Of a stretch of DNA of 57,297 bases, positions 8,868 through 17,184 are shown in pieces (the stretch's first letter is position 1; every line of letters starts with the position of its first letter). The stretch covers positions 1 to 57,297 of the forward strand of contig JAHISQ010000085.1 of assembly GCA_018818125.1 (NCBI GenBank), written 5' to 3'. The notes under the pieces were generated by a model. It was not told where the DNA came from. It did no database searches and worked only from the letters and a program-made list of their open reading frames with translations. The DNA comes from Candidatus Rifleibacteriota bacterium. Its GTDB lineage: Bacteria > Muiribacteriota > Ozemobacteria > Ozemobacterales > Ozemobacteraceae. The position numbers were made by a program, and so were the translations under genes.

Positions 8868-10738
8868 CGTCCGAGCACTTCTATGACTTTGAGAACATTA
8901 TCGACGCGGCCAAAAGGCACGCTTATCTGAACCCCATCAACAAGACCACGCACCCTTTCGAGCGCCTCACGGGCAATTGCAACGCCTTCTTCACGCTGAG
9001 CCTCAATGGTGTCAGCCTTTCGCATTCTCTGCAAAAGATGCTCAGGCACCGCAGCGCCAGGCACCTCATTGTTCATGAATTCGGCATTTTTCAAACTCGC
9101 GAGCGGCCAGATTCCGGCAAATATCGGTATTCTTACATGGCTGATACGATCAAGAAAGCGCTCAAGAAGCTCTACGTCAAACACCGGCTGGGTAATTGCA
9201 AATTCCGCGCCGGCATCAACCTTCCATTCAAAGCGACTGACCTCCAGATCAAGATCAATCGCGCCAGGATTGGCACCTACGCCACAGACAAAACCGGTCG
9301 GGCGACCTATCGCATTGTTGCCAAGATCCCTGCCATGGTTAAGGCGATGAATAACGTTAACCAGACCAATTGCGTCAATATCGAAAACTGCTGTTGCCTG
9401 CGGATAATTGCCGACCTTTGGCGGGTCGCCGGTAATCGCAAGAATATTGCGAAGTCCGAGAGCATAAGCGCCAAGCAGATCTGACTGAATCCCCAGAATG
9501 TTGCGATCACGGCAACAATAGTGCAGAATCGTCTCAATACCTACTCGCTGCTCGATCAGAAGCGACATGGCGAGAGGACTCAAACGCGCTGAAGCCCTTG
9601 GACCATCTGGAATGTTGATTGCGTCGATCCCTGCGTCCTTAAGCTGTTGCGCTCTCTGAATAACCTGCTCGGGGTCACAGCCCTTCGGCGGAGTCAGTTC
9701 GGCAGTAACCACAAACTTTTTGTCGGCCAGCTTTTTGCCAAGTGTCGATTTCTGGCTTAGTTCAACAACTTCGACATTCACCTCGACATTTTCGACCTGC
9801 TTGAATTGCTGCAGACTTCCCCCCTTTCCTCCTGGAGAAAGTGCCTTAGCCGAATTGGCAACCCACTTGATATGCTCCGGCGTGGTACCGCAGCAACCGC
9901 CAACCATGCGCACTCCCAGCTGAAAAAAGCGCCGGGCGTATTCCCCGAAATACTCAGGGTTGCACAGGTAGATCATTCGACCATCAACGACTTTGGGTAA
10001 ACCGGCGTTGGGCTGGGCGATAATATTGAGGTTCGTAAGAGCACGCATTTTCTCGATAGCATCAAACATAGTCTTCGGACCGACTGAACAGTTGAGGCCG
10101 ATTGCGTCGGCACCCCAGCTCTCAAGTTTGGGCGTAAACACATCTACAGTCGTGCCATAGAGGGCATTGCCATCTTCGTTAATGGTCATCGAGGCGATTA
10201 TCGGCTTGTCGGTCAGTTTGCGAACCGCTTTGATAGCCTGATGGATCTCATTCAGATCAAAAAAGGTTTCGAGAATAAAAAGATCAACGCCACCGGCGAG
10301 AAGGCCACGAGCCTGTTCAGTAAAAGCCTCTTCGGCCTCTTCAATCGAAGTTTTGCCCCAGGGCTCAATTCGGATTCCAAGCGGGCCGATCGCGCCGGCA
10401 ACCCAGGCACGATCGCCAGCTACTTCGCGGGCGATTTTGGCGGCCTGAAAGTTGATAAACTCCAGTTTATCGGCAAGGCCATGTGGATTCAGCTTGAATC
10501 GGTTTGCACCAAACGTGTTGGTCTCAAGAACCATGGCGCCGGCAGCCAGATATTCGCGGTGTACTTCCTGAACTAAAGCGGGCTGCGAAAGATTAAGTTC
10601 GTCATACACACGGTTGATATAGACGCCTTTTTCGTAGAGTCTGGTGCCCATGGCACCATCGAAAATAACAATATTTTTTTCAGCAAATTCACGAAAATCC
10701 TGCAATCTCTTGTCCCCCGTAGTTGAATTCGGGCACAA
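8864..10738 (-). CDS. Homocysteine S-methyltransferase / MTHFR fusion
   Basis: A bifunctional protein of 624 residues. Residues 15-300 form a homocysteine S-methyltransferase barrel with zinc ligands C217 and C282-C283 (GGCCGTTPEH). Residues 338-624 form a methylenetetrahydrofolate reductase with TAELTPPKG near 345 (catalytic Glu) and a folate/flavin region containing NILAITGDPPK. It resembles the YitJ-type fusion. It would make 5-methyltetrahydrofolate, the methyl donor for the adjacent MetH. The extra homocysteine module could use another methyl donor, or the substrate of MetH. The frame opens at TTG 10738, which lacks a ribosome binding site. TTG 10705, preceded by GGGGAC, is a credible alternative that removes 11 residues. 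Confidence 0.92.
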   Translation of the reverse strand: MCPNSTTGDKRLQDFREFAEKNIVIFDGAMGTRLYEKGVYINRVYDELNLSQPALVQEVHREYLAAGAMVLETNTFGANRFKLNPHGLADKLEFINFQAAKIAREVAGDRAWVAGAIGPLGIRIEPWGKTSIEEAEEAFTEQARGLLAGGVDLFILETFFDLNEIHQAIKAVRKLTDKPIIASMTINEDGNALYGTTVDVFTPKLESWGADAIGLNCSVGPKTMFDAIEKMRALTNLNIIAQPNAGLPKVVDGRMIYLCNPEYFGEYARRFFQLGVRMVGGCCGTTPEHIKWVANSAKALSPGGKGGSLQQFKQVENVEVNVEVVELSQKSTLGKKLADKKFVVTAELTPPKGCDPEQVIQRAQQLKDAGIDAINIPDGPRASARLSPLAMSLLIEQRVGIETILHYCCRDRNILGIQSDLLGAYALGLRNILAITGDPPKVGNYPQATAVFDIDAIGLVNVIHRLNHGRDLGNNAIGRPTGFVCGVGANPGAIDLDLEVSRFEWKVDAGAEFAITQPVFDVELLERFLDRISHVRIPIFAGIWPLASLKNAEFMNNEVPGAAVPEHLLQRMRKADTIEAQREEGVAIAREALERVRGLVDGVQISVPFGRVDNVLKVIEVLGR

Positions 10739-10799
10739 TAATGCGGCATTTGTTCTGCAGTGTCAAGCATGAACCATTTTTTTTGCGAATGCTTCAGGC

Positions 10800-10828
10800 A
10801 AAAAAAAGGCTGCCCGAAAAGGCAGCCC
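10800..10828 (-). terminator. Rho-independent terminator after subtilisin gene
   Basis: Read on the minus strand, GGGCTGCC and GGGCAGCC flank a short loop and are followed by a run of eight T. It lies just downstream of the peptidase stop at 10873 and before the methionine operon. Confidence 0.85.
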
Positions 10829-10872
10829 TTCTGATAGTTCAGTCAATCAGATTTTAATCTGAAAACTGGCGA

Positions 10873-12402
10873 TTACTTATGTAGCTGGTTGGCTACTCTA
10901 GCTGATTTTGCTGTTTTGAGAAGAGCCTGAGCTGCTTCGCCACCGTTCTGATTGACGCTGATAACCAGCGCTCTGAACTGGCCTTCGTCGAGGTCGAGAG
11001 AGCGTTCTACGATAGAGCGCGCCAACGGAGCGGCCAGCGGTGATACCGGCTGCATACCGATAAGAGCTTTTTCAGAAAGAATAGCTGATTCGTATGCGTC
11101 AAAAGCAGAAGCAAGACCGCTGTTCGCAAGAACTTTTTCGACGATCTTGAAAGAATCAATGAGGCCGGAACCGAATTTGGCATCTTTGCCTTCAGCGCCA
11201 AGGTCTTTTGCGGTTTCTTCAGCGATCAGACGAACCTGCTCAACAGTCAGAGTAGGATCAGCCTGAAACATCAGAGCGGCAACGCCAGCAACGTGCGGGC
11301 AGGCCATTGAGGTGCCGCTGTTGCTTACCAGACCGCCACCAATTTTGCATGAAATGATTCTGTCGCCGGGAGCAGCAATGTCAGGCTTCATCAACGGAAC
11401 GCCATCCCATGCAACCGGGCCCTGGCTGCTGAAATATGCCAGACTATTAGTTGAGGTGGTTGCAGCTACAGCCCATGAATGTGGGAAAGCGGCAGGAGTT
11501 CCGACTTTGCCGCCATACATGCCGTTATTACCAGCGGCAAATACCGGCAGAATGCCAGCGTTAACCCAGTTTTCTACGGCAACCCAGAAGGTCTTGCTGA
11601 CAGAGTCATTCGATCCCCATGAATTGTTGATAAGTCTGGGGCCATCGTTAGTTTCGGGAATTCCATCGGGATCAAGCATCCACTGCATACCGGCCATAAG
11701 AACTTCTTCAGTAGTTCCACCACTGGTATCGAACACGCGACCAATGATAAGGCGGGCGCCTGGAGCAACGCCAACACCCTGGCTACCAGCAACAGTTCCG
11801 GCGACATGTGAGCCATGACCCTGTGTGTCGGTTGGTGTTGCAGACTGGTCAGTGGTAAAGTCTTTGAAAGAAAGGATTTTGCCGGCAAGAGCGGGATGAG
11901 TGCCGTCAATACCGGTATCGATAATGCCAACAACTACGCCAGCACCGTCGATTCTGTAGGTCTGCCATACTTCGTTGGCTCTTACCTTCTGAACGCCCCA
12001 CTGAATTACAGTCGGGTCAGAGCTTTCATCTCTTTTATTGATGTCTTTATCAATAAAGATTTTGTATTCATTGCGGAAAACTTCGGCAACGTTCGGCAGC
12101 TTGGCAATGCGGGTAACGTCGTTTTCTGTAGCGTCAAAAGCGAATGCGTTGGCGATCCAGAGGGGGTTTATGTTCGCATTAGCAGGCGATTTCATTACTT
12201 TGGAAACTGACTTGAGGTTTCTTTTCAGATTTTCCTGAAGTGCGCTGATAACATCACTGCGCGAGGCATCTTTAAGCTTGAGGTTATCGGCTTTAAAACG
12301 CACGATGTACCTTATGGTGTCACTCTGGTCGGCCATGACTGCATGCCCGGCGCAAAGAGCAAAAACAAGAACCATACAAAGAACAGCAAAACCTTTTCTC
12401 AT
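10873..12402 (-). CDS. Secreted subtilisin-like serine peptidase (S8)
   Basis: A 509-residue extracellular or periplasmic serine protease. A signal peptide (1-25) is followed by an I9-like propeptide (about 29-116) that would assist folding and be removed. The catalytic domain (about 130-430) carries the full triad: D162 in GIIDTGIDGTHP, H196 in GHGSHVAGT and S365 in SGTSMACPHVAG. N292 in AAGNNG is the expected oxyanion Asn. The last 80 residues form a small, unassigned C-terminal extension. Substrates are unknown. The gene is monocistronic and ends in its own terminator. Confidence 0.93.
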   Translation of the reverse strand: MRKGFAVLCMVLVFALCAGHAVMADQSDTIRYIVRFKADNLKLKDASRSDVISALQENLKRNLKSVSKVMKSPANANINPLWIANAFAFDATENDVTRIAKLPNVAEVFRNEYKIFIDKDINKRDESSDPTVIQWGVQKVRANEVWQTYRIDGAGVVVGIIDTGIDGTHPALAGKILSFKDFTTDQSATPTDTQGHGSHVAGTVAGSQGVGVAPGARLIIGRVFDTSGGTTEEVLMAGMQWMLDPDGIPETNDGPRLINNSWGSNDSVSKTFWVAVENWVNAGILPVFAAGNNGMYGGKVGTPAAFPHSWAVAATTSTNSLAYFSSQGPVAWDGVPLMKPDIAAPGDRIISCKIGGGLVSNSGTSMACPHVAGVAALMFQADPTLTVEQVRLIAEETAKDLGAEGKDAKFGSGLIDSFKIVEKVLANSGLASAFDAYESAILSEKALIGMQPVSPLAAPLARSIVERSLDLDEGQFRALVISVNQNGGEAAQALLKTAKSARVANQLHK

Positions 12403-12602
12403 ACTCTTATGTACTCCTTATGAGGTAATATGATCATCGTATCACAGTTGAGCAAACAAAAACAACACTGCTTTTTTACCGATTAACTTTCGCCAAACCA
12501 TTAAAAATAAATAGATAATCTGGCATAACAGCGACAGAGTTGCCTAAACGAATTTCACAGTCTTGTGCAAATCTCTCTAAATAAAGCATCGACCGCCCAT
12601 TC

Positions 12603-13721
12603 TTAAACAATGTCCTGGCTGATAGAAAACTTTTCGAGAGTATCTTTTACGCATACTTTGAGATGATTAAGATTACGGTAGCTCAGCATCTTCTCATACT
12701 GAAGGTAGCCAACAATTATCCCTGGATGCAGATTTTCCTGACTGGCACATTCTTTTATTCTCAGTTCTGAAATACGATCCAGCCCCTTGAAGCGCTGACA
12801 AATCTGAGAATACTTGAGAACATGACCAGCAAAATTGTTAGCTTCATCCTCGCCCTGTCTTTCAAGCAGATCTTCATTGTCTGTGCTATCAACAAAAATG
12901 TTATCTACGAGCCTGTCAGAATGCAACAGAACATGACCAATTTCATGTGCAACGGTAAACCAGAAATTGTCGACACGGCTGAATCTAGCTGTTAGAGCAA
13001 CAACTGGCCTATCATTAACCCAGCAGGCTGCACCATCAGTGTAGGTTTTTTCAAGATGATGAACTACCAGAAAAATAACCCCGCATTTTTTCAATTCGCC
13101 AATAAACTGCTCGATTCCAATTTTGCCGGTAGCAGTATAGGTGTGCAAATTTTCCGCCAGTCGTTCAAGCTTTTCTTTGCTATAAGTGGGAACAGCAGTG
13201 TTTTTTTCAGCTTCAAGAATAACCTTCTGCACCCATGTTCTAGCAAAATATGCATTAAATTTACTGGAAAAGGCCTCTGATTTTTTGTAACAGGCATCGG
13301 CCAGCCATTTATCAAGCATTGAAAAGTTCAGTTCGGCTATGTTCCAAAACTTTTTGACCGCCTCAACCAGCTTATCCTTGTTTTTTGGCAGCCAGCCCTT
13401 TTTCTGCATGTCGCGAACTGGCATAACACTGAATATTTGTGCTCGTTTTTTTGCATCCAGGCATTGGCTATCGCCTTCTGCGGAGGTTCTATATTTAACA
13501 TCCAGACTAATCCAGAATTCCGGGCTTTGCTTGAAAACAGAACTCAATAAACGCGCCATATTTGCGGTAATCGGCACTTTATTGGTCAACAGCTGGCTTA
13601 TATGTTTTTCGCTTACATCCAGGATCTCGGCCAGATCCTTCTGCGACCAACCGTAGAACTCCATTTCATCTTTTATTACATCGCCAGGCCCAATATTTAC
13701 AAAAGGTTTCAGCTGAGTCAT
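12603..13721 (-). CDS. higA: HigA-type antitoxin fused to ImmA/IrrE metallopeptidase
   Basis: The N-terminal Xre helix-turn-helix (about 12-75; GWSQKDLAEILDVSEKHISQ) is typical of HigA antitoxins, which bind both their promoter and the HigB toxin. A long helical middle part leads to a zinc peptidase domain of the ImmA/IrrE (DUF955) type, with AHEIGHVLLHSD near residue 260 giving the HExxH motif, followed by EDEANNFAGHVL. Such peptidases cleave repressors in other systems. Here it might act on the antitoxin itself or on a host factor, but that is inference. The start is set by GGAGG: the second ATG of an ATGATG pair (13721) has 7-base spacing, the first only 4. It sits 31 bases after the toxin gene. 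Confidence 0.85.
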   Translation of the reverse strand: MTQLKPFVNIGPGDVIKDEMEFYGWSQKDLAEILDVSEKHISQLLTNKVPITANMARLLSSVFKQSPEFWISLDVKYRTSAEGDSQCLDAKKRAQIFSVMPVRDMQKKGWLPKNKDKLVEAVKKFWNIAELNFSMLDKWLADACYKKSEAFSSKFNAYFARTWVQKVILEAEKNTAVPTYSKEKLERLAENLHTYTATGKIGIEQFIGELKKCGVIFLVVHHLEKTYTDGAACWVNDRPVVALTARFSRVDNFWFTVAHEIGHVLLHSDRLVDNIFVDSTDNEDLLERQGEDEANNFAGHVLKYSQICQRFKGLDRISELRIKECASQENLHPGIIVGYLQYEKMLSYRNLNHLKVCVKDTLEKFSISQDIV

Positions 13722-13752
13722 CATAACGCCTCCGTTTACTTGTCAACCAGCC

Positions 13753-14067
13753 TCAGTATTTTTTACTGTGGTCCCAGATATCTGTCACAAAGGCCTTGCC
13801 AGTTCTTTTGGTATCATCGTCAAATTCGAGTCTGAAAATAAGCCTGAATTGCTGATTCAACCGAATAGAAAACAGATTCTGAAAGCCCTGAAGCCGTTCA
13901 AACTGCATTGATGGAGGGACCCTCAAATCATCAATGCTGCTAGCAGCTTCTATTGTTCTTATCCTTTCCACAAACTTTCTCGCAATCCCTGGCGGAAAGC
14001 TTTTCTTACTTGATCGCCCTGTTGTAAACAACTCAATCAGAGCTTTATCTTCTATCTCAAATTCCAT
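13753..14067 (-). CDS. higB: HigB-family toxin (RelE/ParE fold)
   Basis: A 104-residue protein of the plasmid-maintenance killer type. These toxins cut mRNA at the ribosome. The C-terminal half shows the family pattern: basic and aromatic residues in LNQQFRLIFRLEF, then a closing strand VTDIWDHSKKY. Length matches the family. It comes first in the operon, before the antitoxin, which is the normal HigB-HigA order and opposite to most toxin-antitoxin pairs. It is preceded by a strong promoter (14087-14115), presumably repressed by HigA. Confidence 0.85.
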   Translation of the reverse strand: MEFEIEDKALIELFTTGRSSKKSFPPGIARKFVERIRTIEAASSIDDLRVPPSMQFERLQGFQNLFSIRLNQQFRLIFRLEFDDDTKRTGKAFVTDIWDHSKKY

Positions 14068-14086
14068 TCAAATGCCCTCGGTATAG

Positions 14087-14115
14087 AATATAACCAATAA
14101 CGAACAGAGTTGCAA
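14087..14115 (-). promoter_or_regulatory. Promoter of the higBA operon
   Basis: On the minus strand, TTGCAA (14115-14110), a 17-base spacer and TATATT (14092-14087). The start of higB follows 19 bases downstream. An imperfect dyad of GGTTATA and TATACC overlaps the -10 region and could be the HigA operator. Confidence 0.6.
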
Positions 14116-14211
14116 GCTAAATATTTACCTGCCAGGTAAAACAAACACAACATTATTTTTTGCTTTTCTCTTGCGCTATCAACATTTAATTGCTACAATG
14201 AAAATTGTAAT

Positions 14212-14372
14212 AAAAAACCCGCTTTGCAGCGGGTCTAAATCTCATAGCAGCAGACATCCGTCGCCAAACTTTTGTTACTGCTGCTATAAAAGCGGCCTAT
14301 TACGGCCACTGCTGGCCTTCGGGGCTTTTGCACCTCGAAGAGACGAAAACCTACGGTTAAGGAGGTCTTCTA
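14212..14372 (-). ncRNA. Candidate structured small RNA, about 160 nt
   Basis: No convincing protein frame lies here, but the minus strand reads as a complete small RNA gene. A promoter at 14406-14378 is followed by three stable hairpins and a terminator. The first hairpin pairs 14340-14333 with 14325-14318 (8 bp, one mismatch). The second is a GGCCA/UGGCC stem near 14300-14315. The third is a perfect 10-bp stem (14287-14278 with 14253-14244) around a 24-base loop. The terminator stem CCCGCT/AGCGGG (14233-14218) is followed by six T. I could not match it to 6S RNA, SRP RNA, tmRNA or RNase P RNA. An alternative is a leader of the plus-strand DUF2188 gene, but the T-run supports the minus strand. 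Confidence 0.5.
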
Positions 14373-14377
14373 TTGAG

Positions 14378-14406
14378 AGCATAACATACACCTGAAAATT
14401 TGACAA
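14378..14406 (-). promoter_or_regulatory. Promoter of the candidate small RNA
   Basis: On the minus strand, TTGTCA (14406-14401), a 17-base spacer and TATGCT (14383-14378). The -35 overlaps a TTGACA on the plus strand (14400-14405) that could serve the divergent DUF2188 gene, although no good plus-strand -10 follows. Confidence 0.5.
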
Positions 14407-14461
14407 TCCCCCGATCCTCGCTGAATTACAGCAATTCCCAAATGTATGAAGGAGTATGAAA

Positions 14462-14692
14462 ATGACTAAATCACATCATGTTACACCAAATGGCAACGGT
14501 GGCTGGAAAGTTCAAAGAGGCGGCGCAAAAAAGGCCAGCAAAAACTTCGACCTAAAGAAAGACGCCGAGAAATTCGGGCGCGAAGTAAGCAAGAATCAGG
14601 GCAGCGAACTGGTCATTCATGGCAAAAACGGAATAATCCAGCGCAAAGACAGCCACGGCGAAGATCCATGCCCGCCAAAAGACAAGAACTGA
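14462..14692 (+). CDS. DUF2188 family small protein
   Basis: A 76-residue basic protein. GGWKVQRGGAKKASKNF, the alternation of Lys and Glu that follows, and ELVIHGKNGIIQ with a trailing DSHGEDP match the DUF2188 pattern (GW-K-G, then VIHG--G-I). The family function is unknown; it is often encoded in accessory or phage-related regions. The ribosome binding site GGAG (14451-14454) has 7-base spacing to ATG 14462 but only 1 base to the in-frame ATG at 14456, so 14462 is chosen. It lies upstream of a 116-residue protein and a phosphoesterase on the same strand. Confidence 0.8.
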   Translation: MTKSHHVTPNGNGGWKVQRGGAKKASKNFDLKKDAEKFGREVSKNQGSELVIHGKNGIIQRKDSHGEDPCPPKDKN

Positions 14693-14713
14693 TCTAGTAG
14701 AATAACGCATCAT

Positions 14714-14734
14714 CTGGAGCCCTTCTGGCTCCAG
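14714..14734 (+). other. Intergenic 8-bp hairpin
   Basis: CTGGAGCC and GGCTCCAG flank a 5-base loop between the DUF2188 gene and the next gene. There is no T-run after it, so it is a weak terminator, an attenuator or an mRNA-stabilising hairpin. Confidence 0.5.
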
Positions 14735-14798
14735 TGACTTAAAATAAAAACGCTATTGAAGCTGTTGCAACAAACAACCCCTATAGCAGGAGGTAATT

Positions 14799-15149
14799 AT
14801 GAAACTACTGAAACAATTAAGAAATAAACTGGCAAAGGAACTTGGCAAAACCGCGGCCAGCATCGCAGCAAATTCGGTTGATCACTGCAGCCCGGAGGCA
14901 AAACGAGCAATCGAAAAAACTGTCGAAGCAAAAGCAAAAAAACTTCTCGACCCCAACGACAAAGCAAACCCACTACCCACTGATCCGAATGAACCACTGG
15001 TATTTCGCTCAGACATCAATGAAAGGCCTTTCCACATAGAAGTTAAAGGCTTAAGCGATGCCTGGCAGAACTATCAGGAAAACAAGGATCTCGGCAAGGC
15101 TCTGAAAGACAGCATCGAAATCAGAGCTGAATGGACAATGAAATTTTAA
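14799..15149 (+). CDS. Uncharacterised 116-residue protein
   Basis: Not recognised. A strong ribosome binding site (AGGAGGT) precedes the ATG. The first 55 residues are Lys- and Ala-rich and helical (KLLKQLRNKLAKEL, then KAIEKTVEAKAKKLL-like composition). A central loop is rich in Pro, Asp and Asn, and the last 50 residues look mixed alpha/beta. It has no signal peptide or membrane segment. The next gene, a metallophosphoesterase, starts 14 bases after its stop, so the two are probably co-expressed and may act together. Confidence 0.7.
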   Translation: MKLLKQLRNKLAKELGKTAASIAANSVDHCSPEAKRAIEKTVEAKAKKLLDPNDKANPLPTDPNEPLVFRSDINERPFHIEVKGLSDAWQNYQENKDLGKALKDSIEIRAEWTMKF

Positions 15150-15163
15150 TAAGGAGACATTAA

Positions 15164-16135
15164 ATGTTAGATCCAAACAGGGATATTTTCGTAATTAGTG
15201 ACCTTCATCTTGGCGACCACGGGAAGCGCGACAATTTCTTTCTCTCCGGAAAGGATAAAAACGGAAAAACAGTTGAGCGCTTAAAACTCTTTGAAGACTT
15301 TCTGGAAATGGTAAAAAAGAATAATGGTCAGCTGGTAATCTTAGGAGACCTTTTCGAATTCTGGCAGGCAAATATCGGTGAAGTAATTAGAATCAACTTA
15401 CCCATACTTGACAAGCTTGCTGAAATGAAAGCCGTTTTCGTAGTTGGGAATCACGATATCGATTTTGAACCTCTTGTGGAGGAGCGGGAAAATGTTTTCA
15501 AACACCCATTTTTTTCCTCAATGACATCTTCCTTTATTATGAACATTGGTGGAAAAAGATTCAAATTTTTCCATGGTCACGAAGTTGATCCATACAACCA
15601 GGGAAATTCGCCAGCATGGGGAAGAATGATGGCCATTTTTGCAGGAATTGCAGAGGACAAATTTGGTGTTAAATTTAATGATCAGCTCACAATGGAAGAT
15701 TTCCTTTCAAAAACTGGAGAAGGACTAAAGGCTGGATTAATGAGCTTTTGGGAAGGAATTGGAGAAAAGTGGGATCATCTAATTGGCAATGACCATAAAA
15801 ATGGCCTTACGCCTGCTCAAAACAAAAGTCTGGTTGGCGAGCATTTTGAGCACATGGAGAATGAGAAAAAGAAAAATGAATTTGATATTGCCATTTGCGG
15901 ACACACACATATGGCAGGCAAATTTGAAGACTGGTATGTAAACTCTGGAAGCTGGGTTAATTTTCGAAACGGCGAGCCGGTTGGAAACTTTATCTGGATT
16001 CATCCAGATGGTCAGCTTGATGTATGTGTCTGTTTAAATGACAAATTCGATTACATTGAATCCAAGTTTGTCAGAAGCACAGATACAGGCTTAGTTGCGA
16101 ACTTTGACTTTGAGAACAACTGTCCAATTGCATAA
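15164..16135 (+). CDS. Cytoplasmic metallophosphoesterase (LpxH-like fold)
   Basis: A 323-residue calcineurin-like phosphoesterase with all two-metal motifs: ISDLHLGD (11-18), LGDLFEFW (60-67), GNHDID (near 105), HGHEVD and CGHTHMAG. The GDLFEFW and HGHEVD forms resemble UDP-2,3-diacylglucosamine hydrolase and related proteins, but this one is about 80 residues longer, with an insertion between HGHEVD and GHTH. It is not confidently LpxH. No signal peptide is present. It follows the 116-residue protein by 14 bases and ends in a strong terminator, which defines a small cassette. Confidence 0.85.
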   Translation: MLDPNRDIFVISDLHLGDHGKRDNFFLSGKDKNGKTVERLKLFEDFLEMVKKNNGQLVILGDLFEFWQANIGEVIRINLPILDKLAEMKAVFVVGNHDIDFEPLVEERENVFKHPFFSSMTSSFIMNIGGKRFKFFHGHEVDPYNQGNSPAWGRMMAIFAGIAEDKFGVKFNDQLTMEDFLSKTGEGLKAGLMSFWEGIGEKWDHLIGNDHKNGLTPAQNKSLVGEHFEHMENEKKKNEFDIAICGHTHMAGKFEDWYVNSGSWVNFRNGEPVGNFIWIHPDGQLDVCVCLNDKFDYIESKFVRSTDTGLVANFDFENNCPIA

Positions 16136-16178
16136 AACATGGGGCGCTATTTGAGTGAATAGCGCCCCATGTTTTACT
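16134..16178 (+). terminator. Strong hairpin terminator after phosphoesterase
   Basis: A perfect 18-bp stem (16134-16151 with 16158-16175) around a 6-base loop. The arms begin with AAAACATGGGGCGC, so the right arm ends in TTTT. The left arm overlaps the stop codon. Confidence 0.9.
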
Positions 16179-16299
16179 TACGAATCCTTTAAACCTCACA
16201 CTTACAAGAGAGTTAGCGCAAATTGACGGGCGGATTTTGCAAATTTCATGGATGACATAAGACTCTGAACGGTAGTATCATTGGCAACAGGAATTCAAA

Positions 16300-17184
16300 A
16301 TGTATTACCGTCGCAAGTATCTATTAGCTCTCCTTGAGCGATTCAATCGCAGCCTGGATAAAATAGCCATGCAGAAACTATTGTTTCTGCTGGTGCAAAA
16401 TTCTGCCAGGCGACAGTTTGATTTTGTTCCATATAAATATGGTTGTTTTTCTTTCCAAGCAAACTACGACCTGACTGTCATGAATAAGCTCGGCCAGTTA
16501 GCTGAAACAGAAACCCACTGGAGCGTATCTGATAAAAGCAACTATTTGCCAGAAATACGCTCTGAAGACAGACTGGCAATTGAGAAACTGTTTCAGGATT
16601 TTTCCAAACTAGAAGTCAACCAGCTTACCAGGCACACATACATACATTTTCCATTATTCGCGACTCGAAGTCTTCTGGCAAAAAAGCTCCTTACTAAAGC
16701 CGAATACAATAAAGTAGAAGAGTTGACCAGTCAGAAATTGCCCAAAACACTGTTTACCATAGGTTATGAGGGAAGAAGCTTCGATGATTACCTGCTGCAA
16801 CTGGTCGAGAAAAGGGTTCACACACTTTTCGATGTCAGAAAGAACGCATTGAGCATGAAATATGGCTTTTCCAAGACAACTCTTAAAAATGCCTGCGAAA
16901 GTCTGGGCATAAAATACATTCATCTGCCCGACCTTGGCATAAGTTCAGACCGTCGCCAGTCACTCAACAGTCAGGAAGATTACGACAGAATTTTCTTAGC
17001 ATATGAAAAAGAAGTTTTACCAGTTACCCTGAATTCGCAAACATTTATTCTTGAAACTCTTGATACAAATAACCGGGTTGCCATAACCTGTTTTGAAAAA
17101 GATCTGGAAAAATGCCACCGAACGCGCCTGGCAATTGCCTTAAAAGAAACAACAAGAGGAAATCTAGAGATTGAGCATCTGTAA
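16300..17184 (+). CDS. Panacea/SocA-like domain fused to DUF488
   Basis: A 294-residue two-domain protein. Residues 1-110 begin YYRRKYLLALLERF and continue with AMQKLLFLL, which resembles the SocA/Panacea antitoxin-like domain. Residues about 148-290 are a DUF488 domain: LFTIGYEGRSFDDYL, then LFDVRKNALSMKYGF, then a conserved Cys-His pair in LEKCHRTRLA. DUF488 proteins are of unknown biochemical function and are common in accessory regions. The partner gene overlaps its 3' end by 14 bases and encodes a protein often found with DUF488. The pair is convergent with a type I restriction system only a few bases away, so a defence-linked role is possible but unproven. Confidence 0.75.
   Translation: MYYRRKYLLALLERFNRSLDKIAMQKLLFLLVQNSARRQFDFVPYKYGCFSFQANYDLTVMNKLGQLAETETHWSVSDKSNYLPEIRSEDRLAIEKLFQDFSKLEVNQLTRHTYIHFPLFATRSLLAKKLLTKAEYNKVEELTSQKLPKTLFTIGYEGRSFDDYLLQLVEKRVHTLFDVRKNALSMKYGFSKTTLKNACESLGIKYIHLPDLGISSDRRQSLNSQEDYDRIFLAYEKEVLPVTLNSQTFILETLDTNNRVAITCFEKDLEKCHRTRLAIALKETTRGNLEIEHL

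Noticed and set aside
10739..10799. Cobalamin or SAM riboswitch before the methionine operon
   Set aside because: The space between the terminator and the gene start is too short, and no B12-box or SAM-I core was seen.
14212..14372. Identification of the small RNA as 6S RNA
   Set aside because: There is no long closing stem between the two ends and no large central bubble; the structure is a series of separate hairpins.
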